Numbered from the stretch's first letter, positions 52,451 to 61,423 are shown. The stretch is DNA of 64,000 bases from CCY15215 sp039194995 (GCA_039194995.1 JBCCVR010000006.1:17894-81893), one strand, 5' to 3'. A program made the numbers and translations. Notes: generated from the letters alone by a model not told the origin.

Positions 52451-53182
52451 GGTCACTTGGTTTGCTAAAGAGTAGGGGACTTCTAAGCTGTTTTTTTCCA
52501 TGAGGGCGCGATCGCTTAAAATATCTTTGGGTTTTCCATCGGCGAGAATTTTACCTTGATTGAGGAGGAAAAGGCGATCGCAGACTTCGAGAAGGAGTTC
52601 GAGATCGTGGGAGGAGATGAGTACGGTTTCTCGAGATTGCTTGAGAAAGTCTATCAGGCGACGGCGCGCCCTTAAATCGAGATTGGCACTGGGTTCGTCG
52701 TAGAGGATGAGTTGGGGACGCATGGCGAGAATAGAGGCGATCGCAACCATACATTTTTCCCCTCCCGATAGTTCGTAGGGGGTGCGATCGCGGAGTTGGG
52801 AAGTTCCCGTGACTTGTAATGCTTCTTTAACGCGCGTTTCAATTTCTTGAGAGGAAAAACCCATATTTTCTACCCCAAAAGCCACATCATCCCAGACAGA
52901 CGCACAAAAAAGCTGATCGTCCGGATTTTGGAAAACAAAGCCAATTTCCGGGCGAAATTCTTTAGATTGAATGGGTTTACCAAAGAGTTCGATTTGTCCG
53001 TTTTGGGGGGATAAAATGCCGCAAATCGATAAAAAGAGGGTTGTTTTTCCCGCGCCATTGGGTCCGATCGCGCCGACTCGTTCCCCGGGTTGAATTTGCA
53101 AGTTTATATTTTCCCATATCGGCGGGCGATCGGGATAACTGAAGGTAAGATTGGTAAGGGTAAGTGCGGCATTTTGAGTCAT
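52442..53182 (-). CDS. Energy-coupling-factor-type ABC ATPase (CbiO-like)
   Basis: 246 residues. Walker A GPNGAGKTTLFL, Q-loop VFQNPDDQLFCASVWDDVAFG, signature LSGGEKCMVAIA and Walker B LILYDEPSANLD match CbiO/EcfA ATPases of nickel, cobalt or vitamin importers. ATG at 53182 gives the family start; the frame runs on to 53323 without homologous content. No permease is adjacent, so the other subunits are elsewhere. The C-terminus runs into a dispersed repeat. Confidence 0.8.
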   Translation of the reverse strand: MTQNAALTLTNLTFSYPDRPPIWENINLQIQPGERVGAIGPNGAGKTTLFLSICGILSPQNGQIELFGKPIQSKEFRPEIGFVFQNPDDQLFCASVWDDVAFGVENMGFSSQEIETRVKEALQVTGTSQLRDRTPYELSGGEKCMVAIASILAMRPQLILYDEPSANLDLRARRRLIDFLKQSRETVLISSHDLELLLEVCDRLFLLNQGKILADGKPKDILSDRALMEKNSLEVPYSLANQVTNQ

Positions 53183-53218
53183 TCCGGAAAACGCAACCCG
53201 ATTAATAAGGTTTTGAGG

Positions 53219-54070
53219 ATGGGAGTCAAGAGAGTTCTGAAAATATACGGCGGTTCTCTTGCGATCGCCTATGTCATTATTGGCACTGTCCTCTGGATTT
53301 GGCAAGAGCGATTTATGTTTCATCCCGCATCGGTTTTAGAACATACGCCGGAAAGTTTGTATCAACTGGAGTATCTCGATTTGTGGATTCCTGTTGCTGG
53401 TGAGGAGAAAGAAACAGAAAAGATTCATGGCTGGTGGATTGAAAGCGATCGCGAAGATGCGCCAATTTTACTGTATTTTCATCACAATGCGGGCAATATT
53501 AGCAATAACCTCAGCCAAGCCTTTGCCTTTAAACGTTTGGGGTATTCTATTGTTTTAATTGACTATCGCGGTTTTGGGTTGAGTGGGGGCAGTTTTCCCC
53601 ATGAATCCCAATTATACCGCGATGCCGATGCGACATGGGATTATTTAACCCGAGTCGAAAAAGTTCCCCCGGAACGCATTATTATTTACGGGCATTCTTT
53701 GGGGAGTGCTATTGCGATCGATTTAGCGGTAAAGCAACCCCAAGCTGCCGCTTTAGTCACCCATAATGCTTTTACCAGTATGTATGAGATGAGCCAACGT
53801 TTTGGGGCGACTTATCTTTTTCCTGTCGATTTGATGTTGAGACATCGTTTTGAGTCTCTCCAAAAAGTTGCCAATCTTAAAATGCCCGTTCTTTTTATTC
53901 ATGGGGTACGCGATCCGCAAATTCCAGCCCGAATGAGTCAAAGTTTATTCGCTGCTGCACCCGAACCGAAACAATTATTTTTAATTCCCGATGCAGGTCA
54001 TGATAACAATATGAGTGAAGAAAATTTACAAGAAGTTGGCAGGCTTGTTCGAGAGTTGTTCGATGAATAA
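53219..54070 (+). CDS. Membrane-anchored alpha/beta hydrolase
   Basis: 283 residues. N-terminal membrane anchor (about 6-28, YGGSLAIAYVIIGTVLWIW), then an alpha/beta-hydrolase fold with the nucleophile elbow GHSLGSAIA, FIHGVRDPQI for the aspartate, and DAGHDNNM for the histidine. Resembles the ABHD13/bem46-like family of serine hydrolases; substrate unknown. Divergent from the CbiO-like gene with 36 bp between starts. Confidence 0.8.
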   Translation: MGVKRVLKIYGGSLAIAYVIIGTVLWIWQERFMFHPASVLEHTPESLYQLEYLDLWIPVAGEEKETEKIHGWWIESDREDAPILLYFHHNAGNISNNLSQAFAFKRLGYSIVLIDYRGFGLSGGSFPHESQLYRDADATWDYLTRVEKVPPERIIIYGHSLGSAIAIDLAVKQPQAAALVTHNAFTSMYEMSQRFGATYLFPVDLMLRHRFESLQKVANLKMPVLFIHGVRDPQIPARMSQSLFAAAPEPKQLFLIPDAGHDNNMSEENLQEVGRLVRELFDE

Positions 54071-54112
54071 AAAGCGCAGGTATATGATAGAAAATAGAAA
54101 TTATTGGGGTGT

Positions 54113-54168
54113 ATCTCAGTATTGCAAAAATGCTCTTTCAGAAGGGGGCATCTCAGTATTGCAAAAAT
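54113..54168 (+). repeat. 19-bp direct repeat
   Basis: ATCTCAGTATTGCAAAAAT occurs at 54113-54131 and again at 54150-54168, 37 bp apart. The second copy abuts the left end of the inverted-repeat element at 54170. Confidence 0.75.
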
Positions 54169-54169
54169 T

Positions 54170-54324
54170 TCGATCCCCCTAAATCCCCCTTAATAAGGGG
54201 GACTTTGAAATCCTCTCCCCTTTCAGAAGTTACGCATCAAAACAAATTTTCGTGTTTTTTTAGAGGTTAACGATCCCCCCACCCTCCGGAAACCCCCCTT
54301 ATTAAGGGGGGCAGGGGGGATCGA
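54170..54324. mobile_element. Inverted-repeat (MITE-like) element
   Basis: 155 bp bounded by imperfect inverted repeats of about 32 bp. The left end reads TCGATCCCCC, five variable bases, then CCCCCTTAATAAGGGGG; the right end is its complement with one or two base differences in the C-runs and the variable bases. There is no coding capacity. The ends are similar to the CCCCCTTAATAAGGGGG repeats common in cyanobacteria. It is immediately downstream of the DUF3500 gene stop (54327). Confidence 0.65.
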
Positions 54325-54326
54325 AC

Positions 54327-55412
54327 CTAAACTCGATCGTGCGAGAAATGCTCGTAGTGAGATCCCAAGGCATCAACGGCAAATTCACGGGTTAGATCGT
54401 GCCAAACTGAATGAATGTGATTGGCATTATTGCGACTATTATCAAATTCAATGAGCGCTGTCGGGCCGTGCAGGCGATAGTAATGTCCTCGCTCTTTATC
54501 CAAAGATCCCGCCCAAGCAAAGCGAATGTTTTCGACTCCGGCATCGCGGATGTGTTGTAACTGTTGCGCTGCTAAGTCCGGTTGGAGATTCTCAACATAA
54601 GTATCGAGCAATCGCAGGGCCCGATCGCGTCCGGCTGTCTCGATTTCCCCCAAGGGCAGCCCGACGGGATCCACTAAACTTGCCGCGCGCCCCGGCCCGG
54701 CGACGATATCGCCAAAAGCCCGATCGCGGATGAGAATTTGCGCTTGCTGTTGGGGAGAGAGACTTTGCAGCAGTTCGAACGCCAAATCTTGCTCTCGGGC
54801 GAGGGCGCGCAAACCACGATGAGGTGCGATCGCCACTTCTGCGGGATTTGCGCCCCAAAATGCGGGGGTTGCTGCGATCGCATTCTCGGACACAATGGCG
54901 ATGTTGAGAGAGAGGTGATGCCCTTCCACGCGCCAGCCCCAAGGAATCGTTCCCGGTTCGCCAAACACCGTCCAAAAGTACAGTTCGGGATCGCGAATGG
55001 CGGGGGAGCCGCCTTGCTGTCGCAGGACGGTTTCGAGTTTGAAAATATCTTGGACTTTCCGATATCCGGTCTCGCTGAGGGCAAATTGTAGGAGGTTTTC
55101 GGCGGCTTGTTGCTGTTCCCGATTCATGTTTTTCAGGGAAATGCCTTGGCGCGATCGCGGGGTATAGTGCCAGTTAAAGCGCTCTTCGCTCTCAAAGGGA
55201 AAAACGACCCGATCGCGCCATTCCGGTTCGAGAACTTGCAGAAATGCGAGCGCTAGTTCTGCCATTGCGACGGAGAAGGAGGAGGCAAGGGCGATGGCAG
55301 GTTTTGACGCTTCTGGCAAGTCTGGGGCGGGTTCTTGGGCTTGACAGGCTTGACCCAACCAAGCAGAGGCGATCGCGACTCCTCCGCTTGCCAGTAAATA
55401 CCGTCGCTTCAT
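54327..55412 (-). CDS. DUF3500 protein with export signal
   Basis: 361 residues. Begins MKRRYLLASGGVAIASAWLG with a basic start and hydrophobic helix, then a cysteine (GQACQA) that may be a lipidation site. The rest matches the DUF3500 family of bacterial secreted proteins of unknown function, with the conserved FDNSRNNANHIHSVWHDL near the end and the family motif WGWRVEGHHLSLN near the middle. It ends 2 bp from an inverted-repeat element and starts 40 bp from the CRISPR array. Confidence 0.8.
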   Translation of the reverse strand: MKRRYLLASGGVAIASAWLGQACQAQEPAPDLPEASKPAIALASSFSVAMAELALAFLQVLEPEWRDRVVFPFESEERFNWHYTPRSRQGISLKNMNREQQQAAENLLQFALSETGYRKVQDIFKLETVLRQQGGSPAIRDPELYFWTVFGEPGTIPWGWRVEGHHLSLNIAIVSENAIAATPAFWGANPAEVAIAPHRGLRALAREQDLAFELLQSLSPQQQAQILIRDRAFGDIVAGPGRAASLVDPVGLPLGEIETAGRDRALRLLDTYVENLQPDLAAQQLQHIRDAGVENIRFAWAGSLDKERGHYYRLHGPTALIEFDNSRNNANHIHSVWHDLTREFAVDALGSHYEHFSHDRV

Positions 55413-55452
55413 AAATCTCCCTTACGGTAACTCGTTATTTGCGATCGTACAG

Positions 55453-55926
55453 CATTTCACTCGTTTGACTCGCAAAGGAGTGCTGAAACGAAACCTATAA
55501 AGGCTGCGACATTTATATCTCTTTGTTTCCATACGTTTCACTCGCAAAGGAGTGCTGAAACACAACCGGATTGGGTCATTCTTTGATTTACCTCATAAGT
55601 TTCCATACGTTTCACTCGCGAAGGAGTGCTGAAACCAAAGAAGGACGAGAAGAGGCGTGGATTCAAGAAAGTTTCCATACGTTTCACTCGCAAAGGAGTG
55701 CTGAAACTCACCCAGAAAAGGATTGCAAGCATATCGAGGCGCTGTTTCCATACGTTTCACTCGCAAAGGAGTGCTGAAACATGAAGAGTTTGAAAAGTTT
55801 AAAGGAAAATGGCGTGTTTCCATACGTTTCACTCGTAAAGGAGTGCTGAAACGCCCGCGATTCATAGAAGGACAGTCTTTAAGAATCCCGTTTCCATACG
55901 TTTCACTCGCAAAGGAGTGCTGAAAC
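55453..55926. CRISPR. Orphan CRISPR array, 7 repeats, 6 spacers
   Basis: 37-bp repeats beginning GTTTCCATACGTTTCACTCG and ending GGAGTGCTGAAAC lie at 55525, 55599, 55671, 55744, 55816 and 55890 (starts). A degenerate copy at 55453-55489 has six differences. The copies at 55599 and 55816 carry single-base variants (GCG and GTA for GCA in the loop). Spacers are 35-37 bp and all different. The repeat can fold (CACTC/GAGTG stem). No cas gene lies in the window. The degenerate repeat suggests that the leader is on the right (minus-strand transcription), whereas the 3' tail CTGAAAC after the stem fits a plus-strand processing handle; the orientation is unresolved. Confidence 0.95.
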
Positions 55927-56185
55927 TCCGCCAGCTACAACCCGCATCAGATAATGATTCTGGCAGCAGATTTGGCGGCGCTGAAAATATTGTGCCAAAT
56001 CCGGCCTTATTTGACAACCTTTTTCTTCCCTTGAATCGCCATATCCCTTACAGAACAAGCCTTACGAGATTTTGGCAGCACCCCCGGGAAAATCGCCCCC
56101 GCTTCGGTTCGCCAAATTTGCTCAATTCTGCCCCGAACCTCCTTGCAATGAGAATATAATCTCATCCCCATTCCCCATTCTCTCC

Positions 56186-57154
56186 ATGAAACAAGAACGA
56201 CAAACCGCGATCGCAGCCGTGAGAGCGGCGGCCAAACTTTGCGAAACGGTTCGCCAGCAACGCTCTCAACCCCTCACCAAACAAGATGCCAGTCCCGTCA
56301 CCGTCGCCGACTTCGGGGCGCAAGCGATCGTTTGTCAGAGCCTTGCCGCTCATTTTCCCGCCGATCCCGTCATTGGGGAAGAAGATTCCACCATGCTGCA
56401 ACAGGGCGATCGCAAGGAAGAATTGAGCCGCGTCGTCGCCTTGGTGCGGGATATCCTCCCCGAAGCCAGCCCCGATGAGATTCTCCACTGGATCGATCGC
56501 GGCAATGGGGAAATCGCCTCTCGGTACTGGACCCTCGACCCCATCGACGGCACGAAAGGCTTTATTCGCGGCGACCAATACGCGATCGCCCTTGCCTTAG
56601 TCGAAGAAGGTCAACTGCAACTCGGAATCCTCGGCTGTCCCGCCTTACCCCTCGATCCCGCCGATCCCGACAGTCCGAAGGGAGTCCTCTTTCTCGCCAT
56701 CCGAGGAGAAGGCACGCAAATGCTGAGTTTGACCGATAATACGACAACCTTCGCCAAAGTCAACGCCACGGAAGCGCCGCCCAAACTGGGACTGATTGCC
56801 AGTGTAGAGCCGGGTCACAGCGATCGCGTCAAACAAAGCGCCCTCATTGAAGCCATGGGCATCACGCGATCGGTCTTGCGCATGGACTCCCAAGCCAAAT
56901 ACGCCGCCGTCGCCCGAGGGGAAGCGGATATTTACACCCGCATCCCTCGCCCGGATCGCCCCAATAAGCGGGAAAATATCTGGGATCACGCGGCCGGGGC
57001 GATCGTCTTGGAAGAAGCAGGCGGGCGCGTGACGGATCTCGACGGCAAACCCCTCGATTTCTCCCTAGGGGCAAAACTCACGGCAAATCGCGGCATCGTC
57101 GCCACAAACGGCACCATTCACGATCGCGTTTTGCAATTCACCCGGAAAAACTAA
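56186..57154 (+). CDS. 3'(2'),5'-bisphosphate nucleotidase (PAP phosphatase)
   Basis: 322 residues of the inositol-monophosphatase superfamily. Metal-site motifs are GEEDS near 72 and DPIDGTKGFIRG near 130, with WDHAAGAIVLEEAGG near 265; these fit Hal2/CysQ enzymes that degrade 3'-phosphoadenosine-5'-phosphate, a by-product of sulfate activation and sulfotransferases. ATG at 56186 was chosen; the frame runs on to 56072 without homology. A direct role for the sulfotransferase-like gene at 21.7 kb is not implied. Confidence 0.85.
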   Translation: MKQERQTAIAAVRAAAKLCETVRQQRSQPLTKQDASPVTVADFGAQAIVCQSLAAHFPADPVIGEEDSTMLQQGDRKEELSRVVALVRDILPEASPDEILHWIDRGNGEIASRYWTLDPIDGTKGFIRGDQYAIALALVEEGQLQLGILGCPALPLDPADPDSPKGVLFLAIRGEGTQMLSLTDNTTTFAKVNATEAPPKLGLIASVEPGHSDRVKQSALIEAMGITRSVLRMDSQAKYAAVARGEADIYTRIPRPDRPNKRENIWDHAAGAIVLEEAGGRVTDLDGKPLDFSLGAKLTANRGIVATNGTIHDRVLQFTRKN

Positions 57155-57204
57155 GCAGACACTTAGGAAATATTAAGAAAATCTATAATATCGCAACCAG
57201 AGTG

Positions 57205-57232
57205 TTGACATCTGAAAATTTTGCTGTATTCT
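57205..57232 (+). promoter_or_regulatory. Sigma-70-type promoter of a small RNA candidate
   Basis: TTGACA (57205-57210), 16 bp, TATTCT (57227-57232). Start predicted near 57239. No protein gene follows before a terminator-like hairpin. Confidence 0.55.
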
Positions 57233-57238
57233 GGTGTT

Positions 57239-57308
57239 CAGGTGTGAGGAAAAGTGAGAGAAGACGCTTGGGGTCGAAACAAGGAAAGACTCCCAAGCGT
57301 CTTTTCTA
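57239..57308 (+). ncRNA. Candidate small RNA, about 70 nt
   Basis: Promoter at 57205-57232, then a short leader (GTGTGAGGAAAAGTGAGAG) and a strong hairpin with a 12-bp stem (57261-57272 with 57292-57303) and 19-nt loop, ending in T-rich sequence. No open reading frame of note lies inside. It could alternatively be only the terminator of the phosphatase gene (stop 57154), with the upstream promoter match being chance. Function unknown. Confidence 0.45.
57261..57306 (+). terminator. Terminator-like hairpin after the phosphatase gene
   Basis: 12-bp perfect stem AAGACGCTTGGG/CCCAAGCGTCTT followed by further T (the right arm ends in TT and continues TT). It ends either the PAP-phosphatase transcript or the small RNA candidate at 57239. 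Confidence 0.65.
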
Positions 57309-57490
57309 TTTGGTTATTAGTTATTGGTTATTGGTTGCTTGCACTGTACTTCGACAAGCTCAGCAGCCGCAGAGCCGAAGTATTGGTTATTCTTTGCTCC
57401 ATTGCGTTAACCTTCTAAATCCCCCAAGAGTCGAGGTAGGGCGATTTTATTGGCATGAGAGAATAAATTTTCAAGAAAGTTGATCTTCAG

Positions 57491-57632
57491 ACACCCATAA
57501 ACCAATTATCAACCGCGATGTTGCGCGGGGGGTTTGGGGGCGGCGCTGCGCCCACAATGGGGGGGGACTGGGGGGGAGACCGCCCCCCCATAAACTTCGG
57601 GCTTCAGAGAGGATTTATAACAACTCTAACCT
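57491..57632 (+). repeat. Dispersed G-rich repeat, copy C
   Basis: Uninterrupted copy, same orientation as copy A; similarity to A runs from CCCATAAACCAATTATCAAC through the G- and C-runs into TTTATAACAACTCTAACCT. It and low-complexity TTATTGG sequence fill most of the gap between the small RNA candidate and the FAD protein. There is no coding content; an open frame (57518-57706) is an artefact of the G-run. Confidence 0.8.
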
Positions 57633-57757
57633 TCCGATCGATCAAGCCATATCCCCAACTTTTCTCTGGAAAGCGCAGAATTTGCCAAGTAAAGAATGGT
57701 CGTTGATGGTTAATAATTGGTAGGTGGTTATTGCTTCCCTCTTGGGAGGGGCTGGGG

Positions 57758-59782
57758 GTGGGTTTGATACGCTTTGCTCGTTACACATTACTCATTGCAT
57801 TTCTTCTCAAAACAGCAATTGTCCCGGCCTTCGCCACACCACCGCGATCGCCCGATCGCACCGTAGAATGTGAAATCCTCGCGATCGGCGGCGGACTGGC
57901 AGGATCGGCAACCGCTTACGAAGCCCTCCTCGCCGGGCGTACCGTTTGCATGACCGAGATAACCGACTGGGTGGGGGGACAAATTTCCGCCCAAGGCACC
58001 TCCGCCCTCGACGAAAAAAGCCGACAGCGATCGCTCTTGTTTTATCCCCGAGGCTATAACGAATTTCGCATCCGCATCGAAGACAAATACGGTCGCCTCA
58101 ACCCCGGAGAATGTTGGGTCAGTGCCTCTTGCTTTCCCCCCAGAGATGCCCACGAAATCCTCTTCCAACAACTCCAAGATGCCGCCGAACAAGGAGAAGG
58201 TACCTTACACTGGTTTCCCAACACCGTCATTAAAGACCTAGAAATCAGTCCCGAAGGCAACATCATCCAAAGCGCGATCGCCATCCAACACCAACCTGCC
58301 CCCAACGCCCCGCCCCTCAACAGCGCAACCCTTTCTCAAACCATCGAAGACGCTTATACATATATCGACTCGCCCCGCTTCCAAAAAACCATCATTCGCC
58401 TCGTCCCCAAAGGCAAAAACGATCCCAGCTTAGTCAATTGGTACGTCGTCGATGCCACGGAAACCGGGGAAATTATCGCCCTCGCAGACGTACCCTACCG
58501 CCTCGGCATCGATCCCCTCTCCGCAGTCGAACCCTCCTCCTCGGGCAGCATCACCGCAGGCGATCCCTACTGCACCCAAGGGTTTACCTATACCTTTGCG
58601 ATGGAGAAAATGGCAGAAACCCAGACCTATGACGTGCCGGAATTTTACCCCCAATACGAACCCTATTACAGCTACGAACTCTCTCGCTTTGCCAATGTCG
58701 ATCTCCTCTTTACCTATCGCCGCATCTGGAGTCCCACCACGGGAGACCCGGACAGTTTTGGCGGCATTCGCTGGACGGAAGTAACCCCTGGCGATATCTC
58801 CATGCAGAATTGGACTTGGGGTAACGACTATCGACCCGGTACCGAACGAGATAACCTGATTTATACCCGTTCCCAACTGGAAGCGATGGGACAGTTAAAA
58901 CCGGGCGGATGGATGGGAGGACTGCGCACCGACACCCTGAGAAGAGGTGAAGAACACGCGATCGGCTTTTTCTATTGGTTGGTGCAGGGAACGACAGATT
59001 CCCAGTTAGGAGATGGGGTTAAGGAAAGCGATCGCACCCATCGCTACGTCATGGGATTAGACTCTCCCATGGGAACCGCCCACGGACTCTCCAAATATCC
59101 TTATATTCGCGAAGGCCGTCGCATTATCGGCCGCCCTTCTTTTGGCTATCCCGACGGGTTTAGCGTCACGGAATTGGATATTTCTGCCAAAAACTACCGA
59201 GATGAATACTATCAAAATACCTTACCTCCCAAAATGTACGAGGATATGTGGCGGCGATTATCCGGACTGGGAGTTATCGATGTCATTTTCGAGGATTTGC
59301 CCGCCGAAAGCGTCACCCGTCGCACCCGTTCCACCCTCTATCCCGACTCCGTAGGCATTGCCCAATACAACATCGATTTTCATCCTTGCATGACCCTGTA
59401 TCCTCCCGAACTCCCTGGCAATACAGAACGGGAAGGAACGAGACAGGGGGCGGGTTTGACCTATCCCGCCCAGATTCCCCTACGCGCCCTCATTCCTCAA
59501 GAAATCGATAACTTATTAGTCGCCGGAAAGAGCATCGCTACCAGTCATATTGTGGCGGCGGCCTATCGCGTTCACTCCTTTGAATGGTCTGTTGGGGCGG
59601 CGGCGGGAACCGCGATCGCTTATGCCCTAGAAAACGATCTGATGCCCTATCAATTAGTTGAAACCATGCCGCGACCCAATCCCCAATTGCAGGAATTAAA
59701 GTTGCGTTTGGTGGAAAATGGCAATCCCAACGCTTTTCCCGATAGTTCGATTTTTAATTTGGATTGGGATAACTGGAAGTAG
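57758..59782 (+). CDS. Secreted FAD-dependent oxidoreductase
   Basis: 674 residues. Signal peptide about 1-28 (LIAFLLKTAIVPAFA), then the FAD-binding Rossmann motif AIGGGLAGSATAYEALLAGR and a long domain typical of FAD-dependent proteins that cyanobacterial genomes often annotate only as FAD-dependent oxidoreductase. The C-terminal GKSIATSHIVAAAYRVHSFEWSVG closes the fold. GTG at 57758 is chosen for its GGGAGGGG signal; the open frame runs to TTG 57731. The substrate is unknown; the signal peptide suggests a periplasmic role. Confidence 0.75.
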   Translation: MGLIRFARYTLLIAFLLKTAIVPAFATPPRSPDRTVECEILAIGGGLAGSATAYEALLAGRTVCMTEITDWVGGQISAQGTSALDEKSRQRSLLFYPRGYNEFRIRIEDKYGRLNPGECWVSASCFPPRDAHEILFQQLQDAAEQGEGTLHWFPNTVIKDLEISPEGNIIQSAIAIQHQPAPNAPPLNSATLSQTIEDAYTYIDSPRFQKTIIRLVPKGKNDPSLVNWYVVDATETGEIIALADVPYRLGIDPLSAVEPSSSGSITAGDPYCTQGFTYTFAMEKMAETQTYDVPEFYPQYEPYYSYELSRFANVDLLFTYRRIWSPTTGDPDSFGGIRWTEVTPGDISMQNWTWGNDYRPGTERDNLIYTRSQLEAMGQLKPGGWMGGLRTDTLRRGEEHAIGFFYWLVQGTTDSQLGDGVKESDRTHRYVMGLDSPMGTAHGLSKYPYIREGRRIIGRPSFGYPDGFSVTELDISAKNYRDEYYQNTLPPKMYEDMWRRLSGLGVIDVIFEDLPAESVTRRTRSTLYPDSVGIAQYNIDFHPCMTLYPPELPGNTEREGTRQGAGLTYPAQIPLRALIPQEIDNLLVAGKSIATSHIVAAAYRVHSFEWSVGAAAGTAIAYALENDLMPYQLVETMPRPNPQLQELKLRLVENGNPNAFPDSSIFNLDWDNWK

Positions 59783-59896
59783 GATTACCAGCCAAAATAG
59801 AAGCGAGCAATCTCATATTCTATTAAGTGATTTAAGATTTTTTTAAGATTATGAACAAGCAAAAGTTAATAAATTATGAAAGTAAACGAGTCTTTT

Positions 59897-59938
59897 GTAT
59901 GTCTTGCTACAAAATAAAGCGAACCCGAGGAGTACCAT
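59897..59938 (+). promoter_or_regulatory. NtcA-activated promoter of urtA
   Basis: NtcA box GTA-N8-TAC at 59897-59910, exactly 22 bp before a -10 box TACCAT (TA-N3-T) at 59933-59938, the canonical class II NtcA promoter layout. Predicted start near 59945. A small hairpin (GCTCTA/TAGAGC, 59951-59967) lies in the leader. The rest of the 224-bp gap shows nothing else. Confidence 0.88.
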
Positions 59939-60006
59939 ACACACCTCGACGCTCTATTTTTTAGAGCGATCGCCATAATTGATTAAGAGAGGTAGAAAAC
60001 AAAACA

Positions 60007-61323
60007 ATGATTGAGAGATTAGGACGAAGAAAGTTTTTAATGTACGGTTCTGCGGCCTTGGGAACTAGTCTTTTGCTCAAAGCCTGCACTAACACCGAAC
60101 CCGAAAATTCTTCCGAAGATGCTGCCGAAGACTCTACAGAAACATCGAGCAGTGGCGATACGATTAAAGTGGGAATTCTCCACTCTATGAGTGGGACAAT
60201 GGCCATTAGCGAAACCACCGTAGTCGATGCCGAACGACTGGCAATTAAAGAGATTAACGAATCCGGTGGCGTTCTGGGCAAACAAATTGAAGCGATCGTC
60301 GAAGATGGGAACTCCGACTGGCCGACTTTCGCCGAAAAAGCAACCAAACTAATCGATCGCGATGAAGTCGTGACGGTTTTTGGTTGTTGGACTTCTGCCA
60401 GCCGAAAAGCCGTTTTAGATGTCTTTGAATCCAAAGATCATATGCTTTGGTATCCCGTCCAATACGAAGGACAAGAATGTTCTAAAAACATCTTCTATAC
60501 GGGAGCAGCCCCCAACCAACAGATCGAACCGGCCGTAGATTGGCTGCTCGATAATAAAGGCACGCAATTCTTCTTAGTCGGTTCGGATTACGTTTTTCCC
60601 CGCACAGCCAACACGATTATTAAAGAGCAATTGAAAGCGAAAGGTGGGGAAGTTGTCGGCGAAGATTATCTCGATCTCGGCAATACCGAAGTTACGCCCA
60701 TTATCACCAAAATTCAGGCCGCTTTACCTGACGGTGGCGTGATCTTCAATACCTTAAATGGAGATAGTAACGTTGCCTTCTTTAAACAAATGCAAGGTGC
60801 GGGACTCGGCCCCGATAAATATCCCGTGATGTCTGTCAGCGTTGCCGAAGAAGAAGTGCGACAAATCGGGCCGGAATTCCTCAAAGGTCATTACGCCGCT
60901 TGGAACTATTTCCAAACCGTGGAGACTCCAGAAAACGAAAAATGGGTCGCCGCTTTTAAAGAAGAATACGGCGAAGATCGCGTTACCAATGACCCGATGG
61001 AAGCTGCCTATATCATGGTTTATTTGTGGAAACAGGCAGTCGAAAAAGCTGGAACTGCGGACGATTTAGAAAAAGTTCGCGCGGCGGCGATCGGACAAGA
61101 ATTCGATGCGCCAGAAGGCAAAGTCACCATGAATGCCAATCACCACATCTCTAAAACAGTCCGGATCGGCGAAGTCCGCGACGATGGTTTATTCGAGATT
61201 GTTTGGGAAACCGATGCCCCCGTCGATCCTCTCCCTTGGAATCAATTTGTTCCCGAAACTAAGGGTTTTGGATGCGATTGGAGTGATGCAGAAAAAGGCG
61301 GCAAATACAAAATAGAAGCCTGA
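60007..61323 (+). CDS. urtA: Urea ABC transporter substrate-binding protein
   Basis: 438 residues. N-terminal signal with twin-arginine-like start (RLGRRKFLMYG) and lipobox LLLKAC, then a serine/glutamate/threonine-rich linker and a type I periplasmic-binding domain with IKVGILHSMSGTMAISET, WTSASRKAVLDVFE and YPVQYEGQECSKNIFYTGA, characteristic of UrtA. It captures urea at nanomolar levels for UrtBCDE. Expression should rise under nitrogen limitation through the NtcA promoter. Confidence 0.95.
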   Translation: MIERLGRRKFLMYGSAALGTSLLLKACTNTEPENSSEDAAEDSTETSSSGDTIKVGILHSMSGTMAISETTVVDAERLAIKEINESGGVLGKQIEAIVEDGNSDWPTFAEKATKLIDRDEVVTVFGCWTSASRKAVLDVFESKDHMLWYPVQYEGQECSKNIFYTGAAPNQQIEPAVDWLLDNKGTQFFLVGSDYVFPRTANTIIKEQLKAKGGEVVGEDYLDLGNTEVTPIITKIQAALPDGGVIFNTLNGDSNVAFFKQMQGAGLGPDKYPVMSVSVAEEEVRQIGPEFLKGHYAAWNYFQTVETPENEKWVAAFKEEYGEDRVTNDPMEAAYIMVYLWKQAVEKAGTADDLEKVRAAAIGQEFDAPEGKVTMNANHHISKTVRIGEVRDDGLFEIVWETDAPVDPLPWNQFVPETKGFGCDWSDAEKGGKYKIEA

Positions 61324-61328
61324 TTGTT

Positions 61329-61376
61329 CAGTCACCAGTCACCAGTCACCAGTCACCAGTTATTGGGATTGGTGAC
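61329..61376 (+). repeat. Tandem CAGTCAC repeats and hairpin in the urtA-urtB gap
   Basis: Four CAGTCAC units in tandem (61329-61356), then GTCACCA (61352-61358) pairing with TGGTGAC (61370-61376). Such a hairpin after urtA might attenuate or stabilise the transcript so that UrtA is made in excess. The same motif occurs elsewhere as a dispersed repeat. Confidence 0.6.
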
Positions 61377-61423
61377 TTCTGGTTATTTCAAACAATTGAT
61401 AATTGTTCATTAATAATTAAAAG

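Noticed and set aside
55538..55865. Open frames spanning the CRISPR array
   Set aside because: Repeated peptides such as STPLRVKRMET are translated CRISPR repeats, not proteins.
55927..56185. CRISPR leader at the right of the array
   Set aside because: The sequence is not clearly A/T-rich or repeated, so it cannot be called a leader on sequence alone.
57518..57706. Frame reading MLRGGFGGGAAPTMGG
   Set aside because: Translation of the G-rich repeat; the same peptide arises at the other copies.
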